Part shown: one piece after another, positions 1 through 7,918 of the stretch
Layout of the letters: the number at the start of each line of letters is the position of its first letter
Numbering within the stretch: position 1 is the first letter of the stretch
Assembly: GCA_026391235.1 (NCBI GenBank)
Contig: JAPLDV010000282.1
Coordinates: forward strand, 1-9,512
Direction: 5' to 3'
Origin: Bacteroidia bacterium
GTDB lineage: Bacteria; Bacteroidota; Bacteroidia; Bacteroidales; UBA12481
Length of the DNA stretch: 9,512 bases
Position numbers and translations under genes: made by a program
The notes under the pieces: model-generated
The model's database searches: none
What the model was told of the DNA's origin: nothing
Seen by the model: only the letters and a program-made list of their open reading frames with translations

Positions 1-639
1 GATATCCTGGGTCCCGTTTCCATGATGAAAATCGATATCCAGAATACCAACTTTCCGGGTTCCTCCGATGGTCAGACTGCCACTGTCCTGCAGATATTTC
101 GCTGCAAGAGCTGCATTATTTATGAAGCAATAGCCGCCGGTGAAATCATATCCTGCATGATGTCCCGGAGGACGGCAGAGTGAAAAGACGGCTGGCTCAC
201 CGTTAAGCAGATGGCGTGCCCCCGTGAGGGCGGTAAATGCTGAATAGCGCACCGCTTGCCAGGTACCCTTAACGATCATGGTGCAGCTGTCGGTCATGTA
301 ATATCCCGCCTTTCCCAGCGGACTGGGAGGCGGTGACTCGCCCCTCAGATGGCCGATCGCGAAAAATTCCGGCATGATGCCCTCGCTCCAGAGCCCATCG
401 GCAATCCACTCATCGAAAGCGGTCTCCAGATAATTTAGATAGCCGGGCTCATGAGTTTTCCGGAAGTGATCAGCCTCAAAAACTTCCGGTTTTTTCAGTT
501 CTACCCCCGGAATATCCATAAGCGCTTCCAGAATAAGCTCAGCGCGCTCGGGGGATTCCCCGTAAGCCTCAACCTGGTTTGAAATGAATTCCTTGGGTGG
601 ATTATGCAGAATCTGATGCAGGGAATAAACAGCGATCAT
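1..639 (-). CDS. Acetylpolyamine amidohydrolase / class II histone-deacetylase-like enzyme (3' end outside window)
   Basis: Zinc-dependent deacetylase of the arginase/deacetylase fold, expected to remove acetyl groups from acetylated polyamines or other small acetyl-amines in the cytoplasm. The 213 visible residues begin with MIAVYSLHQ and contain [13 protein letters not shown] (residues 153-165, catalytic His pair H160-H161), [15 protein letters not shown] (168-182) and [15 protein letters not shown] (199-213, zinc ligands D203 and H205). [13 protein letters not shown] (66-78) and the GKAGYY...GTWQA region match the pattern I recall for the Mycoplana-type acetylpolyamine amidohydrolase (about 340 residues), which favours that subfamily over generic HDACs. 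The last zinc Asp and active-site Tyr lie beyond the window. The ATG at 637-639 follows the upstream stop by 14 bases and no Shine-Dalgarno is visible. Same strand and tight spacing suggest an operon with the ATPase-GNAT gene. Substrate is inferred, not seen. Confidence 0.93.
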   Translation of the reverse strand, partial: MIAVYSLHQILHNPPKEFISNQVEAYGESPERAELILEALMDIPGVELKKPEVFEADHFRKTHEPGYLNYLETAFDEWIADGLWSEGIMPEFFAIGHLRGESPPPSPLGKAGYYMTDSCTMIVKGTWQAVRYSAFTALTGARHLLNGEPAVFSLCRPPGHHAGYDFTGGYCFINNAALAAKYLQDSGSLTIGGTRKVGILDIDFHHGNGTQDI

Positions 640-653
640 GCTTAAAAAAAATA

Positions 654-2147
654 TTAATCGATGATATTCGGGTCAAGCTTCTGGATATAGGCAAGCATCT
701 CCTTAGCTATATCACTGACCAGAATAATCTTGCTGTAATCCAGTTCCACGTTGTTCAGGTACTGCAGGATCAGGGTATCGCCGATCCTTGATTCCGGCAG
801 GATCCCCGCAAAGAAGAACCCAAGCTTTTCAAATTCCCCGGTCATCCGGTAGGTTGCCGGATCTTCCAGACGGAGGAAAAGGTTAATGGAGGCTATATGC
901 TGCAGGCAGAATCCTTTCAAAGCTTTACGTATCTGCCTGATCGTATCGGATCCGTATGATTCGATAAAGATCTCGGCACATCCCTCCAGTTCGTTTACTC
1001 CGGTGTGGATAACCGCGTCAACCTGGTTGTATATTGTCGGGCCAGCCGCCGGGGCCAGATAATTATGACTGGCTCCAACATGGTTGAAAAGCTTGGATAT
1101 CATATCTTTATGATGGGCAGGAGCATACAGGTTATGAACAGCCGGAGGCATGGTGTACCGGTAGCAGAGGGCAACACTGATCCGTTGTGACTCCTCGCCG
1201 GAGATTCCCTTGAATTTCCACGAAGCCGGACTGGTAGCCAGCAGGAGTCCGCAATCATTGATCTGGAACTTGATCATCGACTTCTGCGTGAACGGGTGGT
1301 TGGTCACCGCATAGGCATAGATCCCGCGAAGCTCCCTCATTTTGGGCACCTGAAACAGGTAATCAACCAACCGGTTGAGCGCTCCCTGGCCCCGGAACTC
1401 CACGTTAACGAATACGAAGGTCAGTTCGGCACTGGTATCATCGGGATACTGATATAGCAGGGCCGAATGGCCCATGAAAACGTTATCCTTAGTAACCGCC
1501 ACCGCAGAGATCATCTCGGAAGTCCGGTTCATCTTCACCAAACGCTCCGGATAGTAAATATGATCATCAAAAAAGGTGTACCCGTGGGTTTTATAGGCGC
1601 AACGCGAAACCTCGATGGCCTCATGTTCCTCCAGTCCGCGGACGTCGTACTCAATCTTTTCGGTGATAACACCGGGAGCCTCCTGTGCCATGACCGTTTC
1701 ATCCTGCTGCTGGCGGCCGGAGCCATCGGCCAGGTATTTGATCATTACCGTTTCCTTACCCTGCGGACCCAGATTGCGGAACGACAGGTCATCCATCATT
1801 TTCTGAATGAGATAGATCCCCAGTCCTTTTGTAGAGAACTCATCCAGATTTTTGGTCAGTTCGAATTTTTTAATCTGATCGGGATCGAATGGAATACCCA
1901 TCTCTTTCAGGGTGATTTTTATTCCTCCCGGGATTTTTTCCAGGATGATATCAAATGTTGGATTTTCCTCATCATGCGTGTGAACCATGATGTTTGAAAC
2001 GGATTCCTCGATGGCTATATCGATCTGGTTCAGTTCATCACCCGAAAAGCCGGCTTCTTTCGCCACTTCAATCACAAACGACTGAACCATAAATGAATAG
2101 CTCAGTTTATTGGGGAAGGTCATTTTTATGGATTCATGATTTTCCAT
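654..2147 (-). CDS. RsbW-type HATPase fused to GNAT acetyltransferase domain(s), 497 aa
   Basis: Two-part cytoplasmic protein. Residues about 10-140 are a GHKL/HATPase_c_2 domain like anti-sigma kinases RsbW and SpoIIAB: the N box is [10 protein letters not shown] (45-54), followed by GIPFDP (84-89) and a glycine box [15 protein letters not shown] (105-119). The Asp expected at the start of the DxG box is Glu here (E82). After a Gln-rich linker (about 140-160), residues about 165-300 look like a GNAT N-acetyltransferase with an acetyl-CoA loop [16 protein letters not shown] (246-261). The C-terminal third (about 340-497) may be a second, degenerate GNAT fold or a family-specific region; I cannot assign it firmly. 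The ATG at 2145-2147 is preferred over a TTG at 2223-2225 because a -7 box lies between them; the ATG at 2121-2123 is also possible. Inferred role: switch-like regulator that binds a partner through the ATPase and acetylates a target. The deacetylase gene follows 14 bases downstream. Confidence 0.85.
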   Translation of the reverse strand: MENHESIKMTFPNKLSYSFMVQSFVIEVAKEAGFSGDELNQIDIAIEESVSNIMVHTHDEENPTFDIILEKIPGGIKITLKEMGIPFDPDQIKKFELTKNLDEFSTKGLGIYLIQKMMDDLSFRNLGPQGKETVMIKYLADGSGRQQQDETVMAQEAPGVITEKIEYDVRGLEEHEAIEVSRCAYKTHGYTFFDDHIYYPERLVKMNRTSEMISAVAVTKDNVFMGHSALLYQYPDDTSAELTFVFVNVEFRGQGALNRLVDYLFQVPKMRELRGIYAYAVTNHPFTQKSMIKFQINDCGLLLATSPASWKFKGISGEESQRISVALCYRYTMPPAVHNLYAPAHHKDMISKLFNHVGASHNYLAPAAGPTIYNQVDAVIHTGVNELEGCAEIFIESYGSDTIRQIRKALKGFCLQHIASINLFLRLEDPATYRMTGEFEKLGFFFAGILPESRIGDTLILQYLNNVELDYSKIILVSDIAKEMLAYIQKLDPNIID

Positions 2148-2199
2148 TGGTGTGGGAATTGTTTTAATCGTTGTGAATATGTCGATTACGGTCTCAGAC

Positions 2200-2207
2200 C
2201 AAAGATA
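2200..2207 (-). promoter_or_regulatory. Putative Bacteroidota -7 promoter box (TATCTTTG)
   Basis: On the minus strand the octamer TATCTTTG matches the Bacteroidota sigma-ABfr -7 consensus TAnnTTTG. A TTTG lies 15 bases upstream, closer than the usual 19-21 for the -33 element, so the -33 match is poor. Initiation just downstream would give a leader of roughly 45 bases before the ATG at 2147, serving the ATPase-GNAT and deacetylase genes. The upstream TTG at 2225 would then not be transcribed. Confidence 0.42.
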
Positions 2208-2240
2208 CAAAATAAAATGACGCAAACCAGGGAGGGTATC

Positions 2241-2415
2241 CTACTGAATGATGGCCTTCCTGACCGCTATCTCCTTGCCGGTGTTGACCTTCAGATAATA
2301 AACTCCCTTTGCACAATGGCTGGCATCGATCTCTTCCTGAATGCCGTAAACGTGACCATCTGGATCACCTCGAAGGTTTTTGTGCCGAAATCTCAGTAAT
2401 GGTCAGCGAAAACGA
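2241..2415 (-). pseudogene. Decayed T9SS type A C-terminal sorting domain, two frameshifts
   Basis: Between the FISUMP gene stop and the promoter, minus-strand reading gives three overlapping pieces in different frames: GSFSLTITEIS (ends near 2387), GTKTFEVIQMVTFTAFRK (starts 2386, ends near 2336), then EEIDASHCAKGVYYLKVNT plus GKEIAVRKAIIQ and TAG at 2241-2243. Joined, these fit the T9SS sorting-tail pattern (ItdisGk.v ... idls.lakGvYylkv..g....K.iiq). Such tails direct secretion and surface attachment through the Por machinery. The usual first strands of the tail are absent or unrecognisable, and two one- or two-base shifts break the frame, so this is not an independent working gene. It may be the former end of the neighbouring surface protein or the last piece of a deleted gene. 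Sequencing error cannot be excluded. Confidence 0.68.
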
Positions 2416-2429
2416 GCCTGCCATCGGCA

Positions 2430-5126
2430 TCAGTCACGCACGCAGCGGACAGAAAAACCGCTTGCACGGGGAGTGATAGACCGGCCTATGCCGGCATTGA
2501 GATTGTACAGATCCCGGTTCCATGCGTTGGATGATCCATTCCCGGAGCAGGACCAGAAGAAAGCATAGCCTTGCAGGGATTCAAAAAACCCGGTAAAGGT
2601 ATAGGTTCCTCCCGGAGGGGCATTGAATCCACTACTGTTATTGGTTGATTGATTGTTACCGATGGTACCGGCTTCTGAGCTGATTGCCCAGCCTGAAGCC
2701 GAGGCCATTGATTTACCTATGTCATCTCCGCTACCACCATAGCCATATCCGTTATTGGTAAGGTAATCGGTCAAAATCGTCCATTCCCCATCGCCCGGCA
2801 GATGCCATCCGTTGGGACAAATACCCTTTACTCCGCTCGGAACCGAGGTACTGCTTGATCCTCCGTTCATTGCTGCAGACCAATTGTAAAGTACGCCATA
2901 GATAACATAGTTGAATTGCAGCTTTGCCTCGGAAATACTTGTGCCGTAATAGTCGTAAACGTAGTAGCGCTTTTCGGTATCCGACGGGTTACCAAAGGCA
3001 CTTAAAGCTGGCAGGTAGGCCAGGTTCTCGGCCATCCAGGTTTGGGTGCCAATTTTTACTGTTTTATAAGAACGCCCATCAGGATCAACACAATCACCGC
3101 TGGTACCCTCAACGGTAACCTGGTGGGTTTCGGTATCTGTCAATCCGCCTTCATCTTTCACTTCCAGTACAACGGTATAAGTCCCTGGTTGAGAATATTG
3201 GTGGGTGGCCGTTTTCCCGGTGGTAAAGCCGGTCCAGTTTCCGTTGTTTTCCCAATCCCACCGAATTTGAAGACTATTTAAAGAGGTTTCATTATCAGTG
3301 CTTACCGATGCGTCAAATTGGAAAGGAATTGATGCTGTTGCTGATTCAGGAAAGTATGTAAAGGATGCAGTCGGGGGATGGTTTGCATCGCCTTCATTCT
3401 TAAGACAACGGACGGAAAAACCGTACCTGCGATACTGGCTGGTTCGGTCTATCCCATCCGATTCAGAACGAAGACCCCGGTACGTACTAACAGTCCAATT
3501 ATAAAACGTGGAGGACCATAAAAATGCCTTAGTACCGAAGCCGTCAAAACTGCCGTTATCATTACGGTAACCGCCCGGAAAAACGTTGAATCCGCTGAAA
3601 TTTATTCCATTGCCATTGTTGTACCAATAATTTGTCGATTTCAGTTTCTTACCAACATCACCGGAAAATCTGACATCTTCCTTATTGGCATCGGTTTCAC
3701 TCATTCCCAGAGACATTTCCAGCACCTTCCACTCCTCATCGCCTGGCACATGCCATCCTTTCGGGCACAGCTTCCCGGTTTGCACAGCGTACCAATTGTA
3801 CAATCCACCATACGACTGGTAATTCACAAGCAGGTTGTCGTACCAGCAAAATCCAGGTGTGGCAAGATTTGCCCACACGGTTCCGTCAGTCACAAATGGA
3901 ATTACTTCACCATCATTGAAATGGGTTGCTTTCAGGTTCTCCGCCATCCAGGTTTGCGTACCTATTAAAACAGCCTTGTAAATATTCCCGTCAAAGTCTT
4001 TAACTATTTCACCAATACCCAATTGCGACTCAACTACCCCGATCCGGTTCAATAATTGATCCACATAGGCTTTTGTTACCGCATCCTGAGGATTCACTGG
4101 CTCGGCTAAATTGCTTATATTATTGCCATTAACATTGATCTTTCCGTTAATCGCAAGAACCTGGCTGGCCGGCTCAGCATCAAACTCACCATAAAGCAAC
4201 GCTTTTACCCTTGCGTCTGATTCGTTTGCCCTTGGCTGATTATCAATGATCAATTTATTGGAACCGGTTTCATAATAACCGGCCGAGGAACCGATAAAGA
4301 CATTGTTATGGCCACCGTCATTGGAAATGCCGGCCTGATGCCCGATGACCGTGTTGTTATTCCCTGCATGGTTGGCAGAATAGGCCTGATATCCAATCGC
4401 AATGTTTCTCTTCCCGGAGGTGTTTGCAGCCAGGGCATCAACCCCGATGGCAATATTATCCTCGCCATCGGTATTGGCATACATGGCCGAAACACCCAAT
4501 GCTGTATTATGAAATCCGCTGGTGTTCGACTGAAGGGCGTTATGGCCAAAAGCGACATTGCTGTATCCCGAAGTATTTCTCCAAAGAGCCTTATACCCGG
4601 TGGCAGTGTTGGAGTTCCCTGTATTCGATGCTAACGCCTGATAACCAGTTGCGGTCGTATATAAATCATGGTTCAGGATGGTCGGCTTGTTCGTGAGGTC
4701 ATTGTAATTACCGCTGAAGCCATTCCCGACCGATCCGGCATACAGGGCATACGGCACACTCAATAACCGGGTCGTTCCCATCAGGATATACGAGTTTCCG
4801 CCCGTGGGATCGAGTTCCACCTTCAGGTAGTGGGTGTCGGCACCCCAGTTGATGGAGGCGATGCTCCCGCTTATGTTATGACCGTTTCCAATCTCAAGGT
4901 TCACTAATCCGAACTCATTGGTCACGGTGGAATGGGTTTCCAGGAAAACAACCGTTCCGGTCATACTTCCTTGAAGAACGCTGATCCGGAAACTTACACT
5001 TTGATTGGGTTTAATAGTACCGGATGCATCACGGACAATTGCTTGGTAGTTGAAGGCTGCTGGTGACTGGGCAAGGAGCATTGTTGCCATAAACAGTCCC
5101 ACGCAGAAAAGGATAACTTTTTTCAT
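2430..5126 (-). CDS. Exported beta-roll / FISUMP-PKD-FISUMP surface protein, 898 aa
   Basis: Large exported protein, probably structural or adhesive. Numbering from the chosen start: signal peptide 1-20 (MKKVILFCVG... ending LLAQ); FNYQAIVRD-type N-terminal domain about 24-135; SGNYNDLTNKP linker (138-148); eight about 17-residue beta-roll repeats (158-290) like phage-fibre or YadA-type heads; a NPQDAVTKAYVDQLL segment (345-359); FISUMP domain 1 about 372-577, with IGTQTWMAENLKATHF, CPKGWHVPGDEEW and YGFSVRCLK; PKD domain about 584-673 (PPTASFTYFP ... GTYTVVLEV); FISUMP domain 2 about 676-898, with IGTQTWMAENLAYLP, CPNGWHLPGDGEW and SGFSVRCVRD at the very end. A start eight codons upstream (5150) is possible, but MKK gives a cleaner signal peptide. 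There is no lipobox Cys and no intact sorting tail; a broken tail lies just downstream. No promoter box was found in the 131-155-base gap before it. The exact function is unknown. Confidence 0.88.
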   Translation of the reverse strand: MKKVILFCVGLFMATMLLAQSPAAFNYQAIVRDASGTIKPNQSVSFRISVLQGSMTGTVVFLETHSTVTNEFGLVNLEIGNGHNISGSIASINWGADTHYLKVELDPTGGNSYILMGTTRLLSVPYALYAGSVGNGFSGNYNDLTNKPTILNHDLYTTATGYQALASNTGNSNTATGYKALWRNTSGYSNVAFGHNALQSNTSGFHNTALGVSAMYANTDGEDNIAIGVDALAANTSGKRNIAIGYQAYSANHAGNNNTVIGHQAGISNDGGHNNVFIGSSAGYYETGSNKLIIDNQPRANESDARVKALLYGEFDAEPASQVLAINGKINVNGNNISNLAEPVNPQDAVTKAYVDQLLNRIGVVESQLGIGEIVKDFDGNIYKAVLIGTQTWMAENLKATHFNDGEVIPFVTDGTVWANLATPGFCWYDNLLVNYQSYGGLYNWYAVQTGKLCPKGWHVPGDEEWKVLEMSLGMSETDANKEDVRFSGDVGKKLKSTNYWYNNGNGINFSGFNVFPGGYRNDNGSFDGFGTKAFLWSSTFYNWTVSTYRGLRSESDGIDRTSQYRRYGFSVRCLKNEGDANHPPTASFTYFPESATASIPFQFDASVSTDNETSLNSLQIRWDWENNGNWTGFTTGKTATHQYSQPGTYTVVLEVKDEGGLTDTETHQVTVEGTSGDCVDPDGRSYKTVKIGTQTWMAENLAYLPALSAFGNPSDTEKRYYVYDYYGTSISEAKLQFNYVIYGVLYNWSAAMNGGSSSTSVPSGVKGICPNGWHLPGDGEWTILTDYLTNNGYGYGGSGDDIGKSMASASGWAISSEAGTIGNNQSTNNSSGFNAPPGGTYTFTGFFESLQGYAFFWSCSGNGSSNAWNRDLYNLNAGIGRSITPRASGFSVRCVRD
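4257..4655 (-). repeat. Eight degenerate 51-base coding repeats (beta-roll units)
   Basis: Within the surface protein, eight consecutive units of 15-17 residues follow the pattern (T/I)AxGxxALxxNTxGxxN. Examples are TATGYKALWRNTSGYSN, VAFGHNALQSNTSGFHN and IAIGVDALAANTSGKRN. The Asn-Thr and Gly positions recur every 17 residues, as in trimeric beta-roll heads and phage fibre repeats. Unit one (16 residues) and the last unit (15 residues) are shortened. Nucleotide divergence is high, so recent slippage is unlikely. Confidence 0.85.
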
Positions 5127-5166
5127 GGTATGGAGGTTTAGTGCATTCATTATGAAAAGTTAAGGA

Positions 5167-5193
5167 TATCGGTTTTGTGTTTTATCGGTTTTG
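5167..5193. repeat. Two direct copies of an 11-mer upstream of the surface-protein gene
   Basis: The 11-mer TATCGGTTTTG occurs at 5167-5177 and again at 5183-5193, 16 bases start to start (CAAAACCGATA on the coding strand). Both copies lie 41-67 bases before the ATG at 5126, in the 155-base gap after the TIR gene. The place suits an operator or an activator site, but no regulator is known. The rest of the gap (5127-5281) shows no TAnnTTTG box on the minus strand and no convincing terminator. Confidence 0.5.
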
Positions 5194-5281
5194 GCACGCA
5201 GTTGGCAGGTAAATTCTGTAATCCTATCAAGTTGGTCAGTATTTGATACCTGCTGATGGAGAAAGAGAAGACTTCTAAAAG

Positions 5282-7729
5282 CTATTTCTTCTTTTCATTT
5301 TTGATCGCCGTTTCAACTTCCTTGAGATGTTGCTTTATCGAGTCGGCATTAGGATTATTTTCGGGCATTATATCCACACATTTCATGAGCCATTTTTTTG
5401 CCTCCTCGTATTTCCCAAGTTTATACAGTCCCCATCCTTTGGTATCCATTCCATTATAATTATCAGGTTCTAATTTTAATCCCTCTTCAACGTATTCTAA
5501 TCCTTCCGCTACGTCCCTACCAGTTTCAATCAGGAACCAGGCAAGAAATCCCCGATTATCAGGGGCTTGCCGGAAAAATTCCTCTGCTTCATCTGGGTTT
5601 TTATCAACCATCCACAGGTGAAAGGCAAGGTCTTTTATCCAAGTCGGATTTGGCTCTAATTTTATTGCTTGCCGGAGATATTTCTCTCCTTGATCCGGGA
5701 GATTTAAAATCAACCTAAAAGTGTTTTCAAGGTAGGCAAATTTTTCAGCCTCAGACAGACTGTCACTTAGTGAGGATTTGAATTTTTCCTCCATATATTT
5801 TATTCCGCCGACTGTATCCCCCTCTGCCACTAACAACCTGGCCTGCCTGGCGATAATCCTGTAATGGTCAGGAAAATCACGCAAAGCCTGCTTATAGAGT
5901 TTCTTCTCATCCTTGTATTGACTGTTTGAATGATAGGCATCTCCCAACCTGTTGAAAAATTCTACACTTGTTTTGGAGCCCCATTTTTTCGAAATATCAA
6001 TGGCCTTCTCAAATTCAGGGATGGCCTGATCATATTTCTTCAGATCAAGGTAAACAGAGCCCAGGGAATAATAGAGGAATGGCGATTGATCATCAATTTT
6101 CAATATAGCCTTGATAGCTTCAATTTGTTTATTCGGAGTTTCATCAAATAAGCGGGTATGCAGCCAGCTTGTCCAGGCCCGGTCGAGCGGAGATAGCTGA
6201 TCTCTTTTTTCGTAGAGCTTCTGGCATTCTTCCTTTTCCTTCTCGTGGAGACGCCAGGTTCCGCCTGATTGCTCATAATAGGCGAATGACCACATGATAC
6301 GGGCGATGGTGTAGTTTGAATCCTGCCTTATTGCATTCGAATAGGCCTCAACGGCTTTTGGCCACTGATATTTATAAAAAGCATCATTCCCTGAAATGAA
6401 ATAACTGAGGGCCTTTGGAGAGACAGTCGATGAAGCCGTCTGGAATTCAATGGGGAGTTCCTTTTTCAATACAGTGATTATCAGATAGTCCCTTATCTGA
6501 AGCGTAATGGAATCAATGGCTGCATTGATATCCGCAATATTCCTTTTAATTTCAAAAGGCTCAAGGACATTGACTGTTTTCGAATCATTGATTTTTGCGG
6601 CAAGAGTCAGATTATTACCTATCTGCATGATGCTGCCAGTGACAAACACATCTGCATCCAGGGTCCGGGATATTTTTTTGGCAGCCTGTGAGGTGATGGA
6701 AGCATTATCAGTTGGTATTTTGCTTTGGATCAGGCTGGAAATTTGTTCCCTGGAATAAGCTTTCAGCATTTCAGGGGACTTTAACAGTTCCATGATCAGC
6801 TTCTCCTGGATTATAGCCTGATAATAATCCAAAGAATCATGACCCAGGTTTTGAAACGGCATGACCACAATGCTGATTTTCCCGGAAATGCGCAGGTTTT
6901 CGAGGGTATTATGTTTGAAGATTTTTGGATATAAAAGGATCGCAGCAACGATTAACAGAACACCTGGTGCCAATCCCCATAACAAAGGTTTGCGCCTTAA
7001 ACCGAAAGTCGTTTTCTTTTCCCGTTCTTGACGTTCTTGACGTTCTTGACGTTCTTGGCCTTTCTTTACGAGCGGAGTATCTGAGACAAGCTCACCAGCC
7101 GGAATCATTTCCTTCTCCGGTGCGGCCGATCCCATTTTCAGCCCGTTAATGATCTCCCTGACGGCATTGGCCACCTTGTTGATCTGGTCGCGGTAAACAA
7201 GCTGCTGGCCGGTTTTGGCCAGGTCATCATCCCGCAGCCGTAATGGGCGGTTGACGCCCTGGGAATGATATATAAAATCCACCGGCCTGATAAATCCAAG
7301 ATAGCTTTCCGCCAGTTTGATGTCTTCCGGTTCAAGATCGTGAATCCTGACTGGCAATACCCTGGAGGCTACATTTCCACCGGGCAGCTTCACCTTCAGC
7401 CCGAACCGGTCCTGAGAGGCCTGTTCAATAAAAGCGATGAACTCATGCTCCCAGGCATAGCTATTCGGATCGCAATAAGTGCGCGAAACGATCGGGATGA
7501 AAATAAGGGCCTTCAGCTTCTCTTTCAGGGATTCAGCAACATCATGGGTTTCCAATAGTCCGTCATGCGGGTTGATGTCGAAATAGACGCCGACTTCTTC
7601 CTTAAAAGTGGATCCGAGTTCAGTTTGCAAAGCTTCGACAAATTCACTGACCCACCTGTCGCCTTTATTGTCTTTCTGGCGGTAGCTGATAAATATGTCG
7701 TATTCGAAACCAGGCAGAACTGATGACAT
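5282..7729 (-). CDS. TIR domain - transmembrane - TolB/FlgO-like - TPR protein, 815 aa
   Basis: Single-pass membrane protein. Residues 9-110 form a TIR domain: YDIFISYRQKDN (10-21), GVYFDIN (47-53) and YCDPNSYAWEHEF (85-97), where E94 or E96 is the likely NADase-type glutamate. A linker follows with VYRDQINKVANAVREII (178-194), then a QER repeat (225-236) and basic residues. One hydrophobic helix WGLAPGVLLIVAAILL (251-266) spans the membrane. Residues about 283-420 resemble the TolB/FlgO-like domain of CadC- and cyclase-type proteins (ISIVVMPFQNLG; DADVFVTGSIMQIGNNLTLAAKI). TPR-like helices fill about 438-790, for example 550-581 and 759-790. Expected topology is TIR inside and TolB-TPR outside the cytoplasm. 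Bacterial TIR domains may cleave NAD+ or act as scaffolds; neither is shown here. The ATG at 7729 follows a -7 box by about 25 bases. The surface-protein gene lies downstream on the same strand. Confidence 0.88.
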   Translation of the reverse strand: MSSVLPGFEYDIFISYRQKDNKGDRWVSEFVEALQTELGSTFKEEVGVYFDINPHDGLLETHDVAESLKEKLKALIFIPIVSRTYCDPNSYAWEHEFIAFIEQASQDRFGLKVKLPGGNVASRVLPVRIHDLEPEDIKLAESYLGFIRPVDFIYHSQGVNRPLRLRDDDLAKTGQQLVYRDQINKVANAVREIINGLKMGSAAPEKEMIPAGELVSDTPLVKKGQERQERQERQEREKKTTFGLRRKPLLWGLAPGVLLIVAAILLYPKIFKHNTLENLRISGKISIVVMPFQNLGHDSLDYYQAIIQEKLIMELLKSPEMLKAYSREQISSLIQSKIPTDNASITSQAAKKISRTLDADVFVTGSIMQIGNNLTLAAKINDSKTVNVLEPFEIKRNIADINAAIDSITLQIRDYLIITVLKKELPIEFQTASSTVSPKALSYFISGNDAFYKYQWPKAVEAYSNAIRQDSNYTIARIMWSFAYYEQSGGTWRLHEKEKEECQKLYEKRDQLSPLDRAWTSWLHTRLFDETPNKQIEAIKAILKIDDQSPFLYYSLGSVYLDLKKYDQAIPEFEKAIDISKKWGSKTSVEFFNRLGDAYHSNSQYKDEKKLYKQALRDFPDHYRIIARQARLLVAEGDTVGGIKYMEEKFKSSLSDSLSEAEKFAYLENTFRLILNLPDQGEKYLRQAIKLEPNPTWIKDLAFHLWMVDKNPDEAEEFFRQAPDNRGFLAWFLIETGRDVAEGLEYVEEGLKLEPDNYNGMDTKGWGLYKLGKYEEAKKWLMKCVDIMPENNPNADSIKQHLKEVETAIKNEKKK
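7023..7057 (-). repeat. 9-bp tandem repeat, about four copies, encoding QER units
   Basis: The 9-mer CGTTCTTGA (plus strand) repeats head to tail at 7023, 7032, 7041 and 7050, the last copy lacking its final base. It encodes (Q)ER-Q-ER units in the charged linker between the TIR domain and the transmembrane helix. Copies are essentially identical, which suggests recent slippage. A 9-base unit changes length without breaking the frame. Confidence 0.9.
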
Positions 7730-7754
7730 ATTTCAGAAATTAGTTCATTACCCT

Positions 7755-7762
7755 CAAAGGTA
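7755..7762 (-). promoter_or_regulatory. Putative -7 promoter box (TACCTTTG) for the TIR gene
   Basis: The minus strand carries TACCTTTG, a full match to the Bacteroidota -7 consensus TAnnTTTG, ending 25 bases before the ATG at 7729. No clear TTTG is seen 19-21 bases upstream. Initiation here would give a leader of about 20 bases. It marks the likely beginning of the minus-strand gene series. Confidence 0.45.
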
Positions 7763-7918
7763 CAGAACTTTAGAATTTATTCTCCTGATTGTCAGGAATA
7801 TTTTCAGGGGTTGGGAGGCAATATTCTTTGTTAAATCAACGAACAGAACTGAGACTGGACGTGCCGATAATAATTACAACCGCTGCCGGCTGGAATGAAC
7901 AACTTTTTTAAATCGTAA
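7763..7918. other. Intergenic stretch between the TIR gene and the plus-strand accessory zone
   Basis: No gene is supported here. On the plus strand a short in-frame peptide from an ATG at about 7895 (MNNFFKS) ends at TAA (7916-7918), and the same frame then stays open into the next feature. No tRNA, transposon end or strong terminator is visible. Confidence 0.4.

Noticed and set aside
1467..1997. Plus-strand 176-codon open stretch opposite the ATPase-GNAT gene
   Set aside because: The opposite strand carries clear ATPase and GNAT motifs; this one shows none and is an antisense shadow.
2148..2225. Longer form of the ATPase-GNAT protein starting at TTG (2225)
   Set aside because: The extra 26 residues are not domain-like, the start would be TTG, and a -7 promoter box lies within the segment, so the transcript probably begins after it.
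4250..4634. Other-frame open stretches overlapping the beta-roll region on both strands
   Set aside because: They mirror the repeat composition of the real gene, have no recognisable domains and no start signals.
4257..4655. Regular spacing reminiscent of a CRISPR array
   Set aside because: The 51-base period is coding, the units are diverged at DNA level, and the repeats form a protein beta-roll pattern.
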